Origin: Cyclobacteriaceae bacterium
Lineage (GTDB): Bacteria; Bacteroidota; Bacteroidia; Cytophagales; Cyclobacteriaceae
NCBI GenBank assembly: GCA_021648745.1
Contig: JAKISE010000003.1
Span: forward strand, 10,169 to 74,168
Reading direction: 5' to 3'
DNA length: 64,000 nucleotides
Under the pieces are notes generated by a model. That model was not told the DNA's origin, made no database searches, and saw nothing but the letters and a program-made list of their open reading frames with translations. Below are positions 53,388 through 61,663 of this stretch, piece after piece (the first letter of the stretch is position 1; every line of letters begins with the position of its first letter). The translations under genes were made by a program, and so were the position numbers.

Positions 53388-54107
53388 TTATTTTGAAAAG
53401 ATATTATACTTTAGGATACAGTAAATGGCCCTCACTCCATCTTTCCAATTGATTTTCTTCCCTTCTTCGTATGACCGACCATAATAAGAGATCCCCACTT
53501 CATAAATTCTAATGTTAGGAATTCGACTAATTTTTGCAGTTACTTCTGGCTCAAACCCAAACCTGTTTTCTTTTAATGTCAATGATTTTATTATGTCAGA
53601 TTTAAAAACCTTATAGCAGGTTTCCATGTCGGTTAAGTTTAGGTTAGTAAACATGTTAGACATAAAAGTGAGCACACCATTACCAATAGAATGCCAGAAA
53701 AATAAAATTCAATGGGGGTTACTCCCTTTAAATCGAGAGCCATATACAACATCTGCATGACCATTAATAATTGGTTTCAACAAACTGTTATATTCATTTG
53801 GGTCGTATTCTAAATCAGCATCCTGAATAATGGTAAAATCACCTTTGGCTTTTGCAATTCCTGTATGAAGTGCGGCTCCCTTTCCTTTATTTTTCTCATG
53901 AGTATAATAGGAGATTCCTAATTTAGGATTATCAGAAATATATTCTTTAATAACGTCATCCGTTCCATCTGTTGAAGCATCGTTTACAAGAATAATTTCC
54001 TTATCAATATTATTATGTAACTCAACTTGTTTTACGCTATCAAGAATTTCAGTAATCGTTCTTTCTTCATTGTAAACCGGGATAACAATGGAAAGTATTT
54101 GTGCCAT
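53388..54107 (-). pseudogene. GT2 glycosyltransferase interrupted by in-frame TGA
   Basis: A polyprenol-phosphate-mannose-synthase-like GT2. The first part (MAQILSIVIPVYNEERTI, DGTDDVI, IQDADLEYDP, VYGSRF) ends at a TGA at 53709-53711. The same reading frame continues without shift into LFFWHSIGNGVLTFMSNMFT and LTDMETCYKVFKSD, the normal second half. The codon before the break is His and the expected residue is Arg, so CGA to TGA fits. The protein is likely dead unless read through, or the base is an error. Confidence 0.85.
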
Positions 54108-54178
54108 GTAAATGAAAGGGTTTAGTCGGCACAAAGATGTAATTTTTTTATGAATTGCGAATCAATTAAAATAGCAGT

Positions 54179-54898
54179 TTATCCCTTCCAATCATTTAAA
54201 TTCCAATCGTAGGTGTAATACTTAATTTTATAATCACTCGTTATAGGCTCTTTCAAGTATTTATTAAGATACGCAATTTGTTCTTTCTTAGAGCTTCCGA
54301 AGTGCAATGAGTACCAATCAAATATTTGAGATAACTGTACTACCTTTTTAGCTCTATCAATTTTTATAAAGTTGGCATTATTAATTGATGATGCAGCCTG
54401 TTCTTTTAATTGCCCATAAACAGTGTTTGGCATGTACACAGTATTAGTCAAAGGAGGGCAGCCCACAGCTGCACAGGATAAAGCAAAATGAAGCCTTGAA
54501 TCTTTAGTTTTTCCAAACAGAATTTTCTTCTCCAAATCATCTAAGCTTAACACAACTGAGCCGATAGCAAAAGACTTTTGAGCAAAAAATCCTTTAACCG
54601 CCAATGGCCCCTTTGTTGGGTAATTATTAACCACATTAAAAATTACCAACATATTATATGCGTTTATAACAAAGGCAACAAACTCAGCATCATTCAATGA
54701 TTTAAGGTCAGTCTTTTTTATAAGATCAACGATTTCATTCAACTGAGTGGGGTCTGTTTTTAATGCAGAATAATTAACCATCCCGTTATTTACATAATTG
54801 CGCATAATATGATCCACACTTTTATAGAAACCTTCAGGTTGTGCGTTCACAAAAAATGCAGTGCTTAAAAATAGTATAGTAGCTAAAATAATTTTCAT
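54179..54898 (-). CDS. DUF547 domain protein
   Basis: A 239-residue exported protein; the signal peptide ends after FFVNAQ. The DUF547 core is visible: FVAFVINAYNMLVIFNV, SLDDLEKKILFG and RLHFALSCAAVGCPPL, with a conserved cysteine pair (SCAAVGC). Function of the family is unknown. It precedes the interrupted GT2 gene on the same strand by 72 bases and diverges from the FAD oxidoreductase. Confidence 0.88.
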   Translation of the reverse strand: MKIILATILFLSTAFFVNAQPEGFYKSVDHIMRNYVNNGMVNYSALKTDPTQLNEIVDLIKKTDLKSLNDAEFVAFVINAYNMLVIFNVVNNYPTKGPLAVKGFFAQKSFAIGSVVLSLDDLEKKILFGKTKDSRLHFALSCAAVGCPPLTNTVYMPNTVYGQLKEQAASSINNANFIKIDRAKKVVQLSQIFDWYSLHFGSSKKEQIAYLNKYLKEPITSDYKIKYYTYDWNLNDWKG

Positions 54899-55034
54899 AA
54901 TTTCAATGTTTTAACAAGTATAATCCTATAAACATAAATCTAACCCAAAAGTTCCATTTCTAATTTTTCTTACTTTCCCCATTAAGGAACGATAACTTGC
55001 AAGAGAATGTTCGTCTTGCAAAAGACAGAATAGC

Positions 55035-55042
55035 TATTTTTG
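55035..55042 (+). promoter_or_regulatory. Candidate -7 element for the FAD oxidoreductase operon
   Basis: TATTTTTG matches TAnnTTTG. At 16 bases upstream lies CTTG, an imperfect and short-spaced -33. A start near 55049 would leave about 60 bases of leader before the ATG at 55110. Confidence 0.4.
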
Positions 55043-55109
55043 ATTACAAAATGAATTATATCGTAAAATCAACTGTTGCTTAGTCATCCTTTAACCTAAT
55101 TAAATTCAA

Positions 55110-56375
55110 ATGCACGTTGTTATAATTGGTAATGGCATTTCTGGAATTACCACAGCCAGACATATACGCAAATTAAGTGATCACCAAATCACCGTTATTT
55201 CTTCTGAATCTGAGTACTTCTTTTCTAGAACAGCTCTTATGTACATTTATATGGGCCATATGAAGTTTGAGCATACTCAGCCCTATGAAAATTGGTTTTG
55301 GGAAAAGAACAAAATCGATTTGGTGTTTGACCGAGTAACTGATCTCAATACAGATAATCAAAGTCTATCCTTAACATCAGGGGAAACTATTTCCTATAAT
55401 AAATTAGTTTTGGCATTAGGCTCTACTCCTAGACCATTGCCAACGAAAGGGGCTGAACTAAGTGGTGTTCAACCCATGTATAGCAAACAAGATTTAGAGC
55501 TATTAGAAGATACGAAGAATATAAAACAAGCGGTTATTATTGGAGGTGGCTTAATTGGAATTGAGTTAGCTGAAATGCTACACAGTAGAGGTGTTCACGT
55601 AACCTTAGCTGTGAGAGAAAGTCAATATTGGGACATTGTGTTGCCCCCTGAAGAAGCTAAAATGGTAGGCGATCACATTCTGTCTAGAGGTATAGATTTA
55701 AGACTTGGAACTGCTGTAGAAAGTATAAATGGTTCTGATAAGGTAGAGTCTGTAACCTTAGGAACAGGTGAAAATATTGACTGCCAGTTTGTAGGAGCTA
55801 CCATTGGAGTGGTGGCCAATATAGGCCTGATTAAAAATACTTCTATAGAAACTAATCGGGGCATTCTAGTAGATGAGCATCTTCAAACAAACCTTCCTAA
55901 TATTTATGCCATTGGAGATTGTGCAGAAATCAAAGAACCAAACACTGGTCGAAGAGCAGTTGAAGCTGTATGGTACACTGGTAGAATTATGGGCGAAAGT
56001 TTGGCTCAAACTATTTGTGACAAGCCTACCCCTTATAACCCAGGCATCTGGTTTAATTCAGCAAAGTTTGTTGATTTGGAATACCAAACTTATGGAGATG
56101 TGCCAGCAAAAATTGAGGGTGAACTCACCAGCATATTTTGGAACGAATTAGAACCAGAGCGAAGCCTACGCATTGTATATGAAAAAGACTTAATGAAAGT
56201 TAGAGGATTTAACGTGTTAGGGCTCAGACTACGCCACGAACTCTGCGATGAGTGGATTAAAACAGGAAAGACAATGGATTTTGTACTTAATCATTTGGAA
56301 GAACTCAACTTCGACCCTGAGTTTTATAAAAAGTTTGCATCACAAGTAAAATCTCAATTCGAGGCTTTAGTATAA
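55110..56375 (+). CDS. FAD/NAD(P)-dependent oxidoreductase
   Basis: A 421-residue pyridine nucleotide-disulfide-type flavoprotein without a redox disulfide. The FAD loop is VIIGNGISGITTARH (4-18), and the NAD(P) loop VIIGGGLIGIELAEML lies near residue 147. YAIGDCAEI is the second FAD motif. The pattern fits NADH-dependent reductases (NirB- or rubredoxin-reductase-like). It starts ten bases before a 4Fe-4S membrane protein, suggesting that electrons pass from NAD(P)H to that protein. Confidence 0.87.
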   Translation: MHVVIIGNGISGITTARHIRKLSDHQITVISSESEYFFSRTALMYIYMGHMKFEHTQPYENWFWEKNKIDLVFDRVTDLNTDNQSLSLTSGETISYNKLVLALGSTPRPLPTKGAELSGVQPMYSKQDLELLEDTKNIKQAVIIGGGLIGIELAEMLHSRGVHVTLAVRESQYWDIVLPPEEAKMVGDHILSRGIDLRLGTAVESINGSDKVESVTLGTGENIDCQFVGATIGVVANIGLIKNTSIETNRGILVDEHLQTNLPNIYAIGDCAEIKEPNTGRRAVEAVWYTGRIMGESLAQTICDKPTPYNPGIWFNSAKFVDLEYQTYGDVPAKIEGELTSIFWNELEPERSLRIVYEKDLMKVRGFNVLGLRLRHELCDEWIKTGKTMDFVLNHLEELNFDPEFYKKFASQVKSQFEALV

Positions 56376-56385
56376 ATAGAATAAT

Positions 56386-58125
56386 ATGAATCGATTAGGA
56401 ACAATTTTAGTTGTGATAGGTTTTGGGATATTTTTAGCCATTCCATTTTTAACAGAACACAATGTATCTGATAGCTTTATTACTAAGGAGTATAATTCAG
56501 AAGAAAGGGCTAAGTTAGCTTCAAGTGCCTACACCTCTATTTTAAATCAAGATATAACAACTTGGAAGCTTCTCGCCACAACCGATGAAGCCATCGCTCT
56601 AGTTAATAAATCTGTCATTGACACCTATGGCTTTTCTGGTGAAGATATAATTCGATTAGAAAACCTCGCACATAATAATTCCTTAAATGCGCAGAGTATT
56701 GAAGCTCTTTGGGGAAAGGGAAATTTTAAAGTAGAAGCTTTTAAGAATTATGGCAGTTGGTTATTCGATAGAGAATTTAGTTCTGATGAAGAGCTTGAAT
56801 CTAACATCAAACAAGTAACCAATAATATAGCCCAATACGAGGTTATTCCTAAAAAAGGAATAGATAAGTATGCGGCTAAGTCATTAAAATATAGCATTTC
56901 CAAACATTCAATTACTGGATTATTGCAAAATAATGCCGTACTATTCTTACTTCTCACCTTTGGATTAACAGCCATTGGAGGTTTACTTATGTTACAAGTT
57001 TTTATGGACGAAAAGCCAGGAATAAAAAATAATGGTATTTTTTTTCACCCTGCAAAAGCTCGCAAATGGTTGGGAATAATAATAGGCACCTTACTAATTT
57101 CTTTTTACATACTTCTATACTTCTTTCCAGAATATATGGGTGGGTGGATAAGAATAGTAGACCCGATTAGTTATAAATTAAATGGTTCAGAAGCTGGTCA
57201 ATTTTTCTTGTATGGTTTTATGTACACCACTAGCATGTTGGTTATGGGTGCCCGAATGATGGCTAAGTACCGCCATAATAAATACCAGCTAATCCGTACT
57301 GGGTCAGTAATGTTTTTCCAAACTATTTTCGCTTTTCTAATTCCAGAAATTTTAGTTCGACTAAACCAACCTTATTTCGATTTCAAAAATGCCTGGCCTT
57401 TAGATTATGATTTCTTTTTTGATTTCGAACTACAAAAACTCATTGCTGGAGGGAACCTAGGTATGTTTATGTTAGTTTGGGGAATCGCTTTTTCATTGAT
57501 AGGCGTACCCATTTTTACTTATTTCTATGGCAAAAGATGGTATTGCAGCTGGGTTTGTGGCTGTGGTGGACTAGCAGAAACGATTGGAGACCCATTCAGA
57601 CAATTATCGGACAAATCGTTACGAGCTTGGAAAATTGAACGCTATATGATTTATTCGGTGCTCGTTTTTGCGGTAGTAATGACAGTGGGTGTTTTATATA
57701 CCTATTTTACAGGAGCCAGTGAATTACTGGGTATCAACACCTTTAGTATGCGCCAGGTTTATGGGGCATTTATTGGGGCCGGATTTTCTGGTGTAGTAGG
57801 CACCGGGTTTTACCCACTAATGGGTAATAGGGTATGGTGCCGTTTTGGCTGCCCGCTAGCTGCCTATATGGGCATCGTGCAAAAAATTAAATCTAGGTTT
57901 AGAATTACCACAAACGGTGGCCAATGTATTTCTTGCGGTAACTGCTCTACCTACTGCGAAATGGGCATAGATGTAAGGTCTTATGCGCAACGAGGAGAAA
58001 ATATTGTACGAGCTTCCTGTGTTGGTTGCGGAGTTTGCGCAGCCGTTTGCCCACGTGGTGTATTAAAATTAGAAAATGATTCACCAACGAATAGAGTAAA
58101 TACAACTAATTTTGTGAGACGATAA
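56386..58125 (+). CDS. NapH/NosR-like polyferredoxin membrane protein
   Basis: A 579-residue membrane electron carrier. It has an N-terminal TM, a 150-residue periplasmic-type region, then five TM helices. Cytoplasmic CxxxCP-like loops WYCSWVCGCGG and WCRFGCPLAA match NapH/NosR. Two 4Fe-4S motifs end the protein: CISCGNCSTYCEMG and CVGCGVCAAVCPRG. Together with the upstream flavoprotein it could move electrons across the membrane, conceivably to NosZ, but it is 13 kb from the nos cluster. Confidence 0.85.
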   Translation: MNRLGTILVVIGFGIFLAIPFLTEHNVSDSFITKEYNSEERAKLASSAYTSILNQDITTWKLLATTDEAIALVNKSVIDTYGFSGEDIIRLENLAHNNSLNAQSIEALWGKGNFKVEAFKNYGSWLFDREFSSDEELESNIKQVTNNIAQYEVIPKKGIDKYAAKSLKYSISKHSITGLLQNNAVLFLLLTFGLTAIGGLLMLQVFMDEKPGIKNNGIFFHPAKARKWLGIIIGTLLISFYILLYFFPEYMGGWIRIVDPISYKLNGSEAGQFFLYGFMYTTSMLVMGARMMAKYRHNKYQLIRTGSVMFFQTIFAFLIPEILVRLNQPYFDFKNAWPLDYDFFFDFELQKLIAGGNLGMFMLVWGIAFSLIGVPIFTYFYGKRWYCSWVCGCGGLAETIGDPFRQLSDKSLRAWKIERYMIYSVLVFAVVMTVGVLYTYFTGASELLGINTFSMRQVYGAFIGAGFSGVVGTGFYPLMGNRVWCRFGCPLAAYMGIVQKIKSRFRITTNGGQCISCGNCSTYCEMGIDVRSYAQRGENIVRASCVGCGVCAAVCPRGVLKLENDSPTNRVNTTNFVRR

Positions 58126-58155
58126 TACTGGACTTGTTCCAGTGTTTCTATTTTT
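58126..58155 (+). terminator. Hairpin after the polyferredoxin gene
   Basis: ACTGGA (58127-58132) and TCCAGT (58138-58143) pair around CTTGT. A T-rich stretch GTTTCTATTTTT follows. It is a modest intrinsic terminator between the redox pair and the glycosyltransferase genes. Confidence 0.6.
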
Positions 58156-58183
58156 CGAGATTATTTTTTTAGTGTAATAACCA

Positions 58184-58873
58184 ATGACAAAAACAGTTCG
58201 GGTAATCATTCCTGCTTTAAACGAAGAAAAATCGATAGCAAAAGTTATAGAAGAAATTCCAAGTTCGATAGTAAAGGAAATTATAGTATGCGATAACGGA
58301 TCAAGTGATAACACAAGTGATGTAGCAAAGGATGCAGGTGCTACTGTTTTGGTTGAAAACGAAAAAGGGTACGGAGCTTCTTGCCTAAAGGGAATTGAGT
58401 ATATAAATAAATTAGAAGACAAAACGGATATTGTGGTTTTTCTCGATGGAGATTACTCCGATTACCCAAGTGAAATGAATATAGTTATTAAGCCCATATT
58501 AATTGGCCAAGCCGAAATGGTGATTGGCTCTCGAGCTTTAGGGCAAAAAGAAGCGGGCTCCTTAACACCACAACAGGTTTTTGGCAATTGGCTGGCCACT
58601 AAATTATTGCATCTTTTCTATGGAGTAAAATTTACAGATTTAGGTCCCTTTAGAGCCATCACACTTTCTGCCTTAAACAAGTTAAATATGCTTGATCGCA
58701 ATTATGGATGGACTGTAGAAATGCAAATAAAAGCTGCAAAGCAAAAAATAAAAGCTGTGGAAGTACCTGTCAACTATCGAAACCGAATTGGTTTTTCAAA
58801 AGTTTCAGGTACTGTGAAAGGCACTATAATGGCTGGTTATAAAATTATTTTCACCTTATTCAAATATTTGTAA
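58184..58873 (+). CDS. GT2 glycosyltransferase, DPM1/DPG-synthase-like
   Basis: A 229-residue GT-A enzyme. VIIPALNEEKSIAKVIEEIP opens the fold, followed by CDNGSSDNTSDVA, LDGDYSDYP (DXD-type metal site) and a C-terminal YRNRIGFSKVSGTVKGT. It probably makes a polyprenyl-phosphate sugar, which GT-C enzymes use. It overlaps the next gene by one base; a polyprenyl-sugar-using protein lies two genes down. Confidence 0.88.
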   Translation: MTKTVRVIIPALNEEKSIAKVIEEIPSSIVKEIIVCDNGSSDNTSDVAKDAGATVLVENEKGYGASCLKGIEYINKLEDKTDIVVFLDGDYSDYPSEMNIVIKPILIGQAEMVIGSRALGQKEAGSLTPQQVFGNWLATKLLHLFYGVKFTDLGPFRAITLSALNKLNMLDRNYGWTVEMQIKAAKQKIKAVEVPVNYRNRIGFSKVSGTVKGTIMAGYKIIFTLFKYL

Positions 58874-60339
58874 TGGCATGGTATGAAATATTTATTCTTG
58901 GGCTCTACCTCCTCATTATGCTAATGTTGTTTATCTATAGCATGGGGCAATTACACCTAACCTTCGCGTATCTGAAAGCTCATAAAAGAAAAGAGGAGAC
59001 AACTCCTACTTTAGAAGAGCACCCATTTGTAACTGTTCAGTTACCAATTTATAACGAAAAGTACGTAATCGAACGACTAATCGATTCTGTCTGTAAACTA
59101 GATTACCCTAATGACAAATTAGAAATTCAAGTGTTAGATGACTCAACGGATGAGACAGTTAAAATCGTAGCTGCTAAAATTAAAGAATATCAAACAAAAG
59201 GGATAAATATTGAACATGTGCAAAGGCCAAAAAGAACTGGTTTTAAGGCAGGAGCCTTAGGTTATGGACTTAAAGAAGCCAAAGGAGAGTATATCGCCAT
59301 TTTCGATGCCGACTTTTTACCCCCTGAAAATTTCTTACTGAAAACCATCCCTCATTTTTATAAAGAGAACATTGGGGTGGTTCAAACCCGTTGGGGGCAT
59401 ATCAACAAAGAGTATTCGCTCTTTACAAAAGTTCAAGCCTTTGCTTTAAACGCCCATTTTTCAGTAGAGCAAACAGGTAGAAACTTCTCTAAAAGTTTTA
59501 TCAATTTTAATGGTACCGCTGGAGTGTGGCGCAAATCGTGCATTGAAGATGCTGGTGGTTGGTCAGCCGAAACACTTACCGAAGACCTTGATTTAAGCTA
59601 CCGTGCTCAAATTAAGGGTTGGGAGTTTAAATTTTTGGAAGAAGTTGAGAGCCCAGCTGAATTGCCTGTTTTAATGCCTGCCATTAAATCGCAACAATAC
59701 CGGTGGAATAAAGGAGCTGCTGAAACGGCTGTTAAAAATTTAGGTAAAGTATATAAATCCACATTACCTCTCCAAACAAAACTGCACGCCACCTTTCATT
59801 TACTTAACAGTAGCATTTTTGTATTGCTACTTATTGGTGGTATCATTAGCTTACCTGTTTTATATATTAAGTACCTGCACCCCGAAGTTAATTTCTATTT
59901 TCATATTGCCAGCTTCTTATTAATTGGATTTATGTCTATTGGCTTCTTCTTTTGGGTATCTACTAACAAAGCGCCTTACACCAAATCTAAAGATAGCTTC
60001 ATTCCTTCTTTCTTCACGTTTATGACTATTTCCATGGGACTCTCCTACCATAATGCACTAGCTGTGTTAGAAGGACTTTTAGGAAAAAAAACGCCATTTA
60101 TCCGCACCCCAAAATTTAACTCTACAAGCACTAAAGCTAAGATTTCAGGTAACAAATACTTATCAAGAAAAATAGATGGAAATACCTTAATCGAGCTATT
60201 ATTGGGAATGTACTTTGTTGCGGGCCTAGTACTGGCCTACTTTGTACGGGATATCGGTTTAGTTCCTTTTCACCTAATGTTGGCTATTGGCTTACTCACC
60301 GTAAGTTACCAATCGATTAAAGGGGCGCGTTATGCCTAA
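58873..60339 (+). CDS. Cellulose/mannan synthase-like GT2
   Basis: A 488-residue processive-type GT2 with an N-terminal TM helix (5-27) and about four C-terminal TM helices. The catalytic set is clear: QLPIYNEKYVIERL, DDSTDET, FDADFLP, TEDLDLSYRAQ and QQYRWNKG. Such enzymes polymerise or transfer beta-linked hexoses on the inner membrane. The C-terminal part lacks a PilZ domain. Product unknown. The gene is coupled to both neighbours. Confidence 0.9.
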   Translation: MAWYEIFILGLYLLIMLMLFIYSMGQLHLTFAYLKAHKRKEETTPTLEEHPFVTVQLPIYNEKYVIERLIDSVCKLDYPNDKLEIQVLDDSTDETVKIVAAKIKEYQTKGINIEHVQRPKRTGFKAGALGYGLKEAKGEYIAIFDADFLPPENFLLKTIPHFYKENIGVVQTRWGHINKEYSLFTKVQAFALNAHFSVEQTGRNFSKSFINFNGTAGVWRKSCIEDAGGWSAETLTEDLDLSYRAQIKGWEFKFLEEVESPAELPVLMPAIKSQQYRWNKGAAETAVKNLGKVYKSTLPLQTKLHATFHLLNSSIFVLLLIGGIISLPVLYIKYLHPEVNFYFHIASFLLIGFMSIGFFFWVSTNKAPYTKSKDSFIPSFFTFMTISMGLSYHNALAVLEGLLGKKTPFIRTPKFNSTSTKAKISGNKYLSRKIDGNTLIELLLGMYFVAGLVLAYFVRDIGLVPFHLMLAIGLLTVSYQSIKGARYA

Positions 60340-61663
60340 GGAGCATAGCAAAGGTTGGCTTTGGTTTGCTATTGGACTATCGGTAGTCGGATATCTACTA
60401 ATTGGCTATGAAATAGAACGCCCAGAGACATTAAAACTACTGAGCACTCTGGGGCTCGTTTTCGGAACTTACTTTTATGTGGTTTACCAAAAAGAAAACA
60501 TATCGGTTAAACAGCTCATTTATCTCGGCATCTTTTTTCGGCTTCTCTTCCTATTCTCTACACCTTTGCTTTCCGATGATTTTTATAGATTTATTTGGGA
60601 TGGAAGACTTTGGTTTAATGGCATAAATCCTTTTGCAGAGTTGCCAACCTATTACATGGAGCATGCGAATGAGGCCCCTGTTGGTATTAATACCGAGTTA
60701 TTCAACCTTATTAATTCGCCTACCCATTACACTGTTTACCCCCCAATTCCTCAATTTATTAATTGGGTTGCCGCTTGGCTCGCTTCGGATTCCATTTGGC
60801 TCAGTGGTGTTATTATGAGAATTGCTCATATTATGGCGGAAGCTGGAACACTCTTTCTTTTTCCTCAAGTACTAAAAGCTTTTAAAGTAAATGTAAAAAA
60901 CATTGCTTGGTATGCCTTAAACCCACTCATAATCATTGAGCTGGTTGGCAATCTCCACCACGAGGCCTTAATGATTTTTTTTTTAATGCTATTCTTAAGC
61001 CACTATTTAAAGCAAAAATGGAATTGGGCAGCATTCGCATTTGCTATGGCGGTAGCAGCTAAGCTAATACCTCTCATGTTTCTACCAGCTGTGTTGCTTC
61101 GGTTAAACTTAAAAGAAAACATTCGATTTATTTCTATATTTACTATCAGTATGCTAATTGTTTTTGCGCCTTTAATAGAACCTTCATTCTTCCGAGGAAT
61201 TGAGAATAGCCTATTACTGTATTATCAGAATTTTGAATTTAATGCAGGTATTTATTACGCTTTTAGAGAATTGGGGTATTGGGCAAAAGGCTATAATATG
61301 ATTGCTCTAATAGGCAAGCTTTTTGCCATAGGTGTTACCCTTGCTATTCTTATTGTTTCATATATTTCCTACTATAAAAAAATATTGCTTTCAGAAGCCT
61401 TTTTATGGATTTCAACCATTTTCGCCTTGTTCTCACTCATTCTTCACCCTTGGTATATAGCATTGGCAATATTGTTTGGAACCATGACACAGTATAAGTT
61501 CGGCTTCCTTTGGAGTTTTCTAATTATGGGTACTTACGCAGGGTATTCTGCCAATGGGTTTCAAGAAAATATGCCCATTATTACTATAGAATTTGTAGCC
61601 GTACTAGGCATGATTTTATATGAAATAAGAAAATACCGTTATGCCAAATTAAAAGCAAGGTAA
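60332..61663 (+). CDS. GT-C fold membrane glycosyltransferase (GT87-like)
   Basis: A 443-residue polytopic protein with about ten to twelve TM helices. STPLLSDDFYRFIWDGRLWFNGINPF contains the DD motif in the first extracytoplasmic loop, typical of GT-C transferases using polyprenyl-phosphate sugars. It probably uses the product of the GT2 two genes upstream. It overlaps the preceding gene by eight bases and the convergent kinase gene by 25. Confidence 0.8.
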   Translation: MPKEHSKGWLWFAIGLSVVGYLLIGYEIERPETLKLLSTLGLVFGTYFYVVYQKENISVKQLIYLGIFFRLLFLFSTPLLSDDFYRFIWDGRLWFNGINPFAELPTYYMEHANEAPVGINTELFNLINSPTHYTVYPPIPQFINWVAAWLASDSIWLSGVIMRIAHIMAEAGTLFLFPQVLKAFKVNVKNIAWYALNPLIIIELVGNLHHEALMIFFLMLFLSHYLKQKWNWAAFAFAMAVAAKLIPLMFLPAVLLRLNLKENIRFISIFTISMLIVFAPLIEPSFFRGIENSLLLYYQNFEFNAGIYYAFRELGYWAKGYNMIALIGKLFAIGVTLAILIVSYISYYKKILLSEAFLWISTIFALFSLILHPWYIALAILFGTMTQYKFGFLWSFLIMGTYAGYSANGFQENMPIITIEFVAVLGMILYEIRKYRYAKLKAR

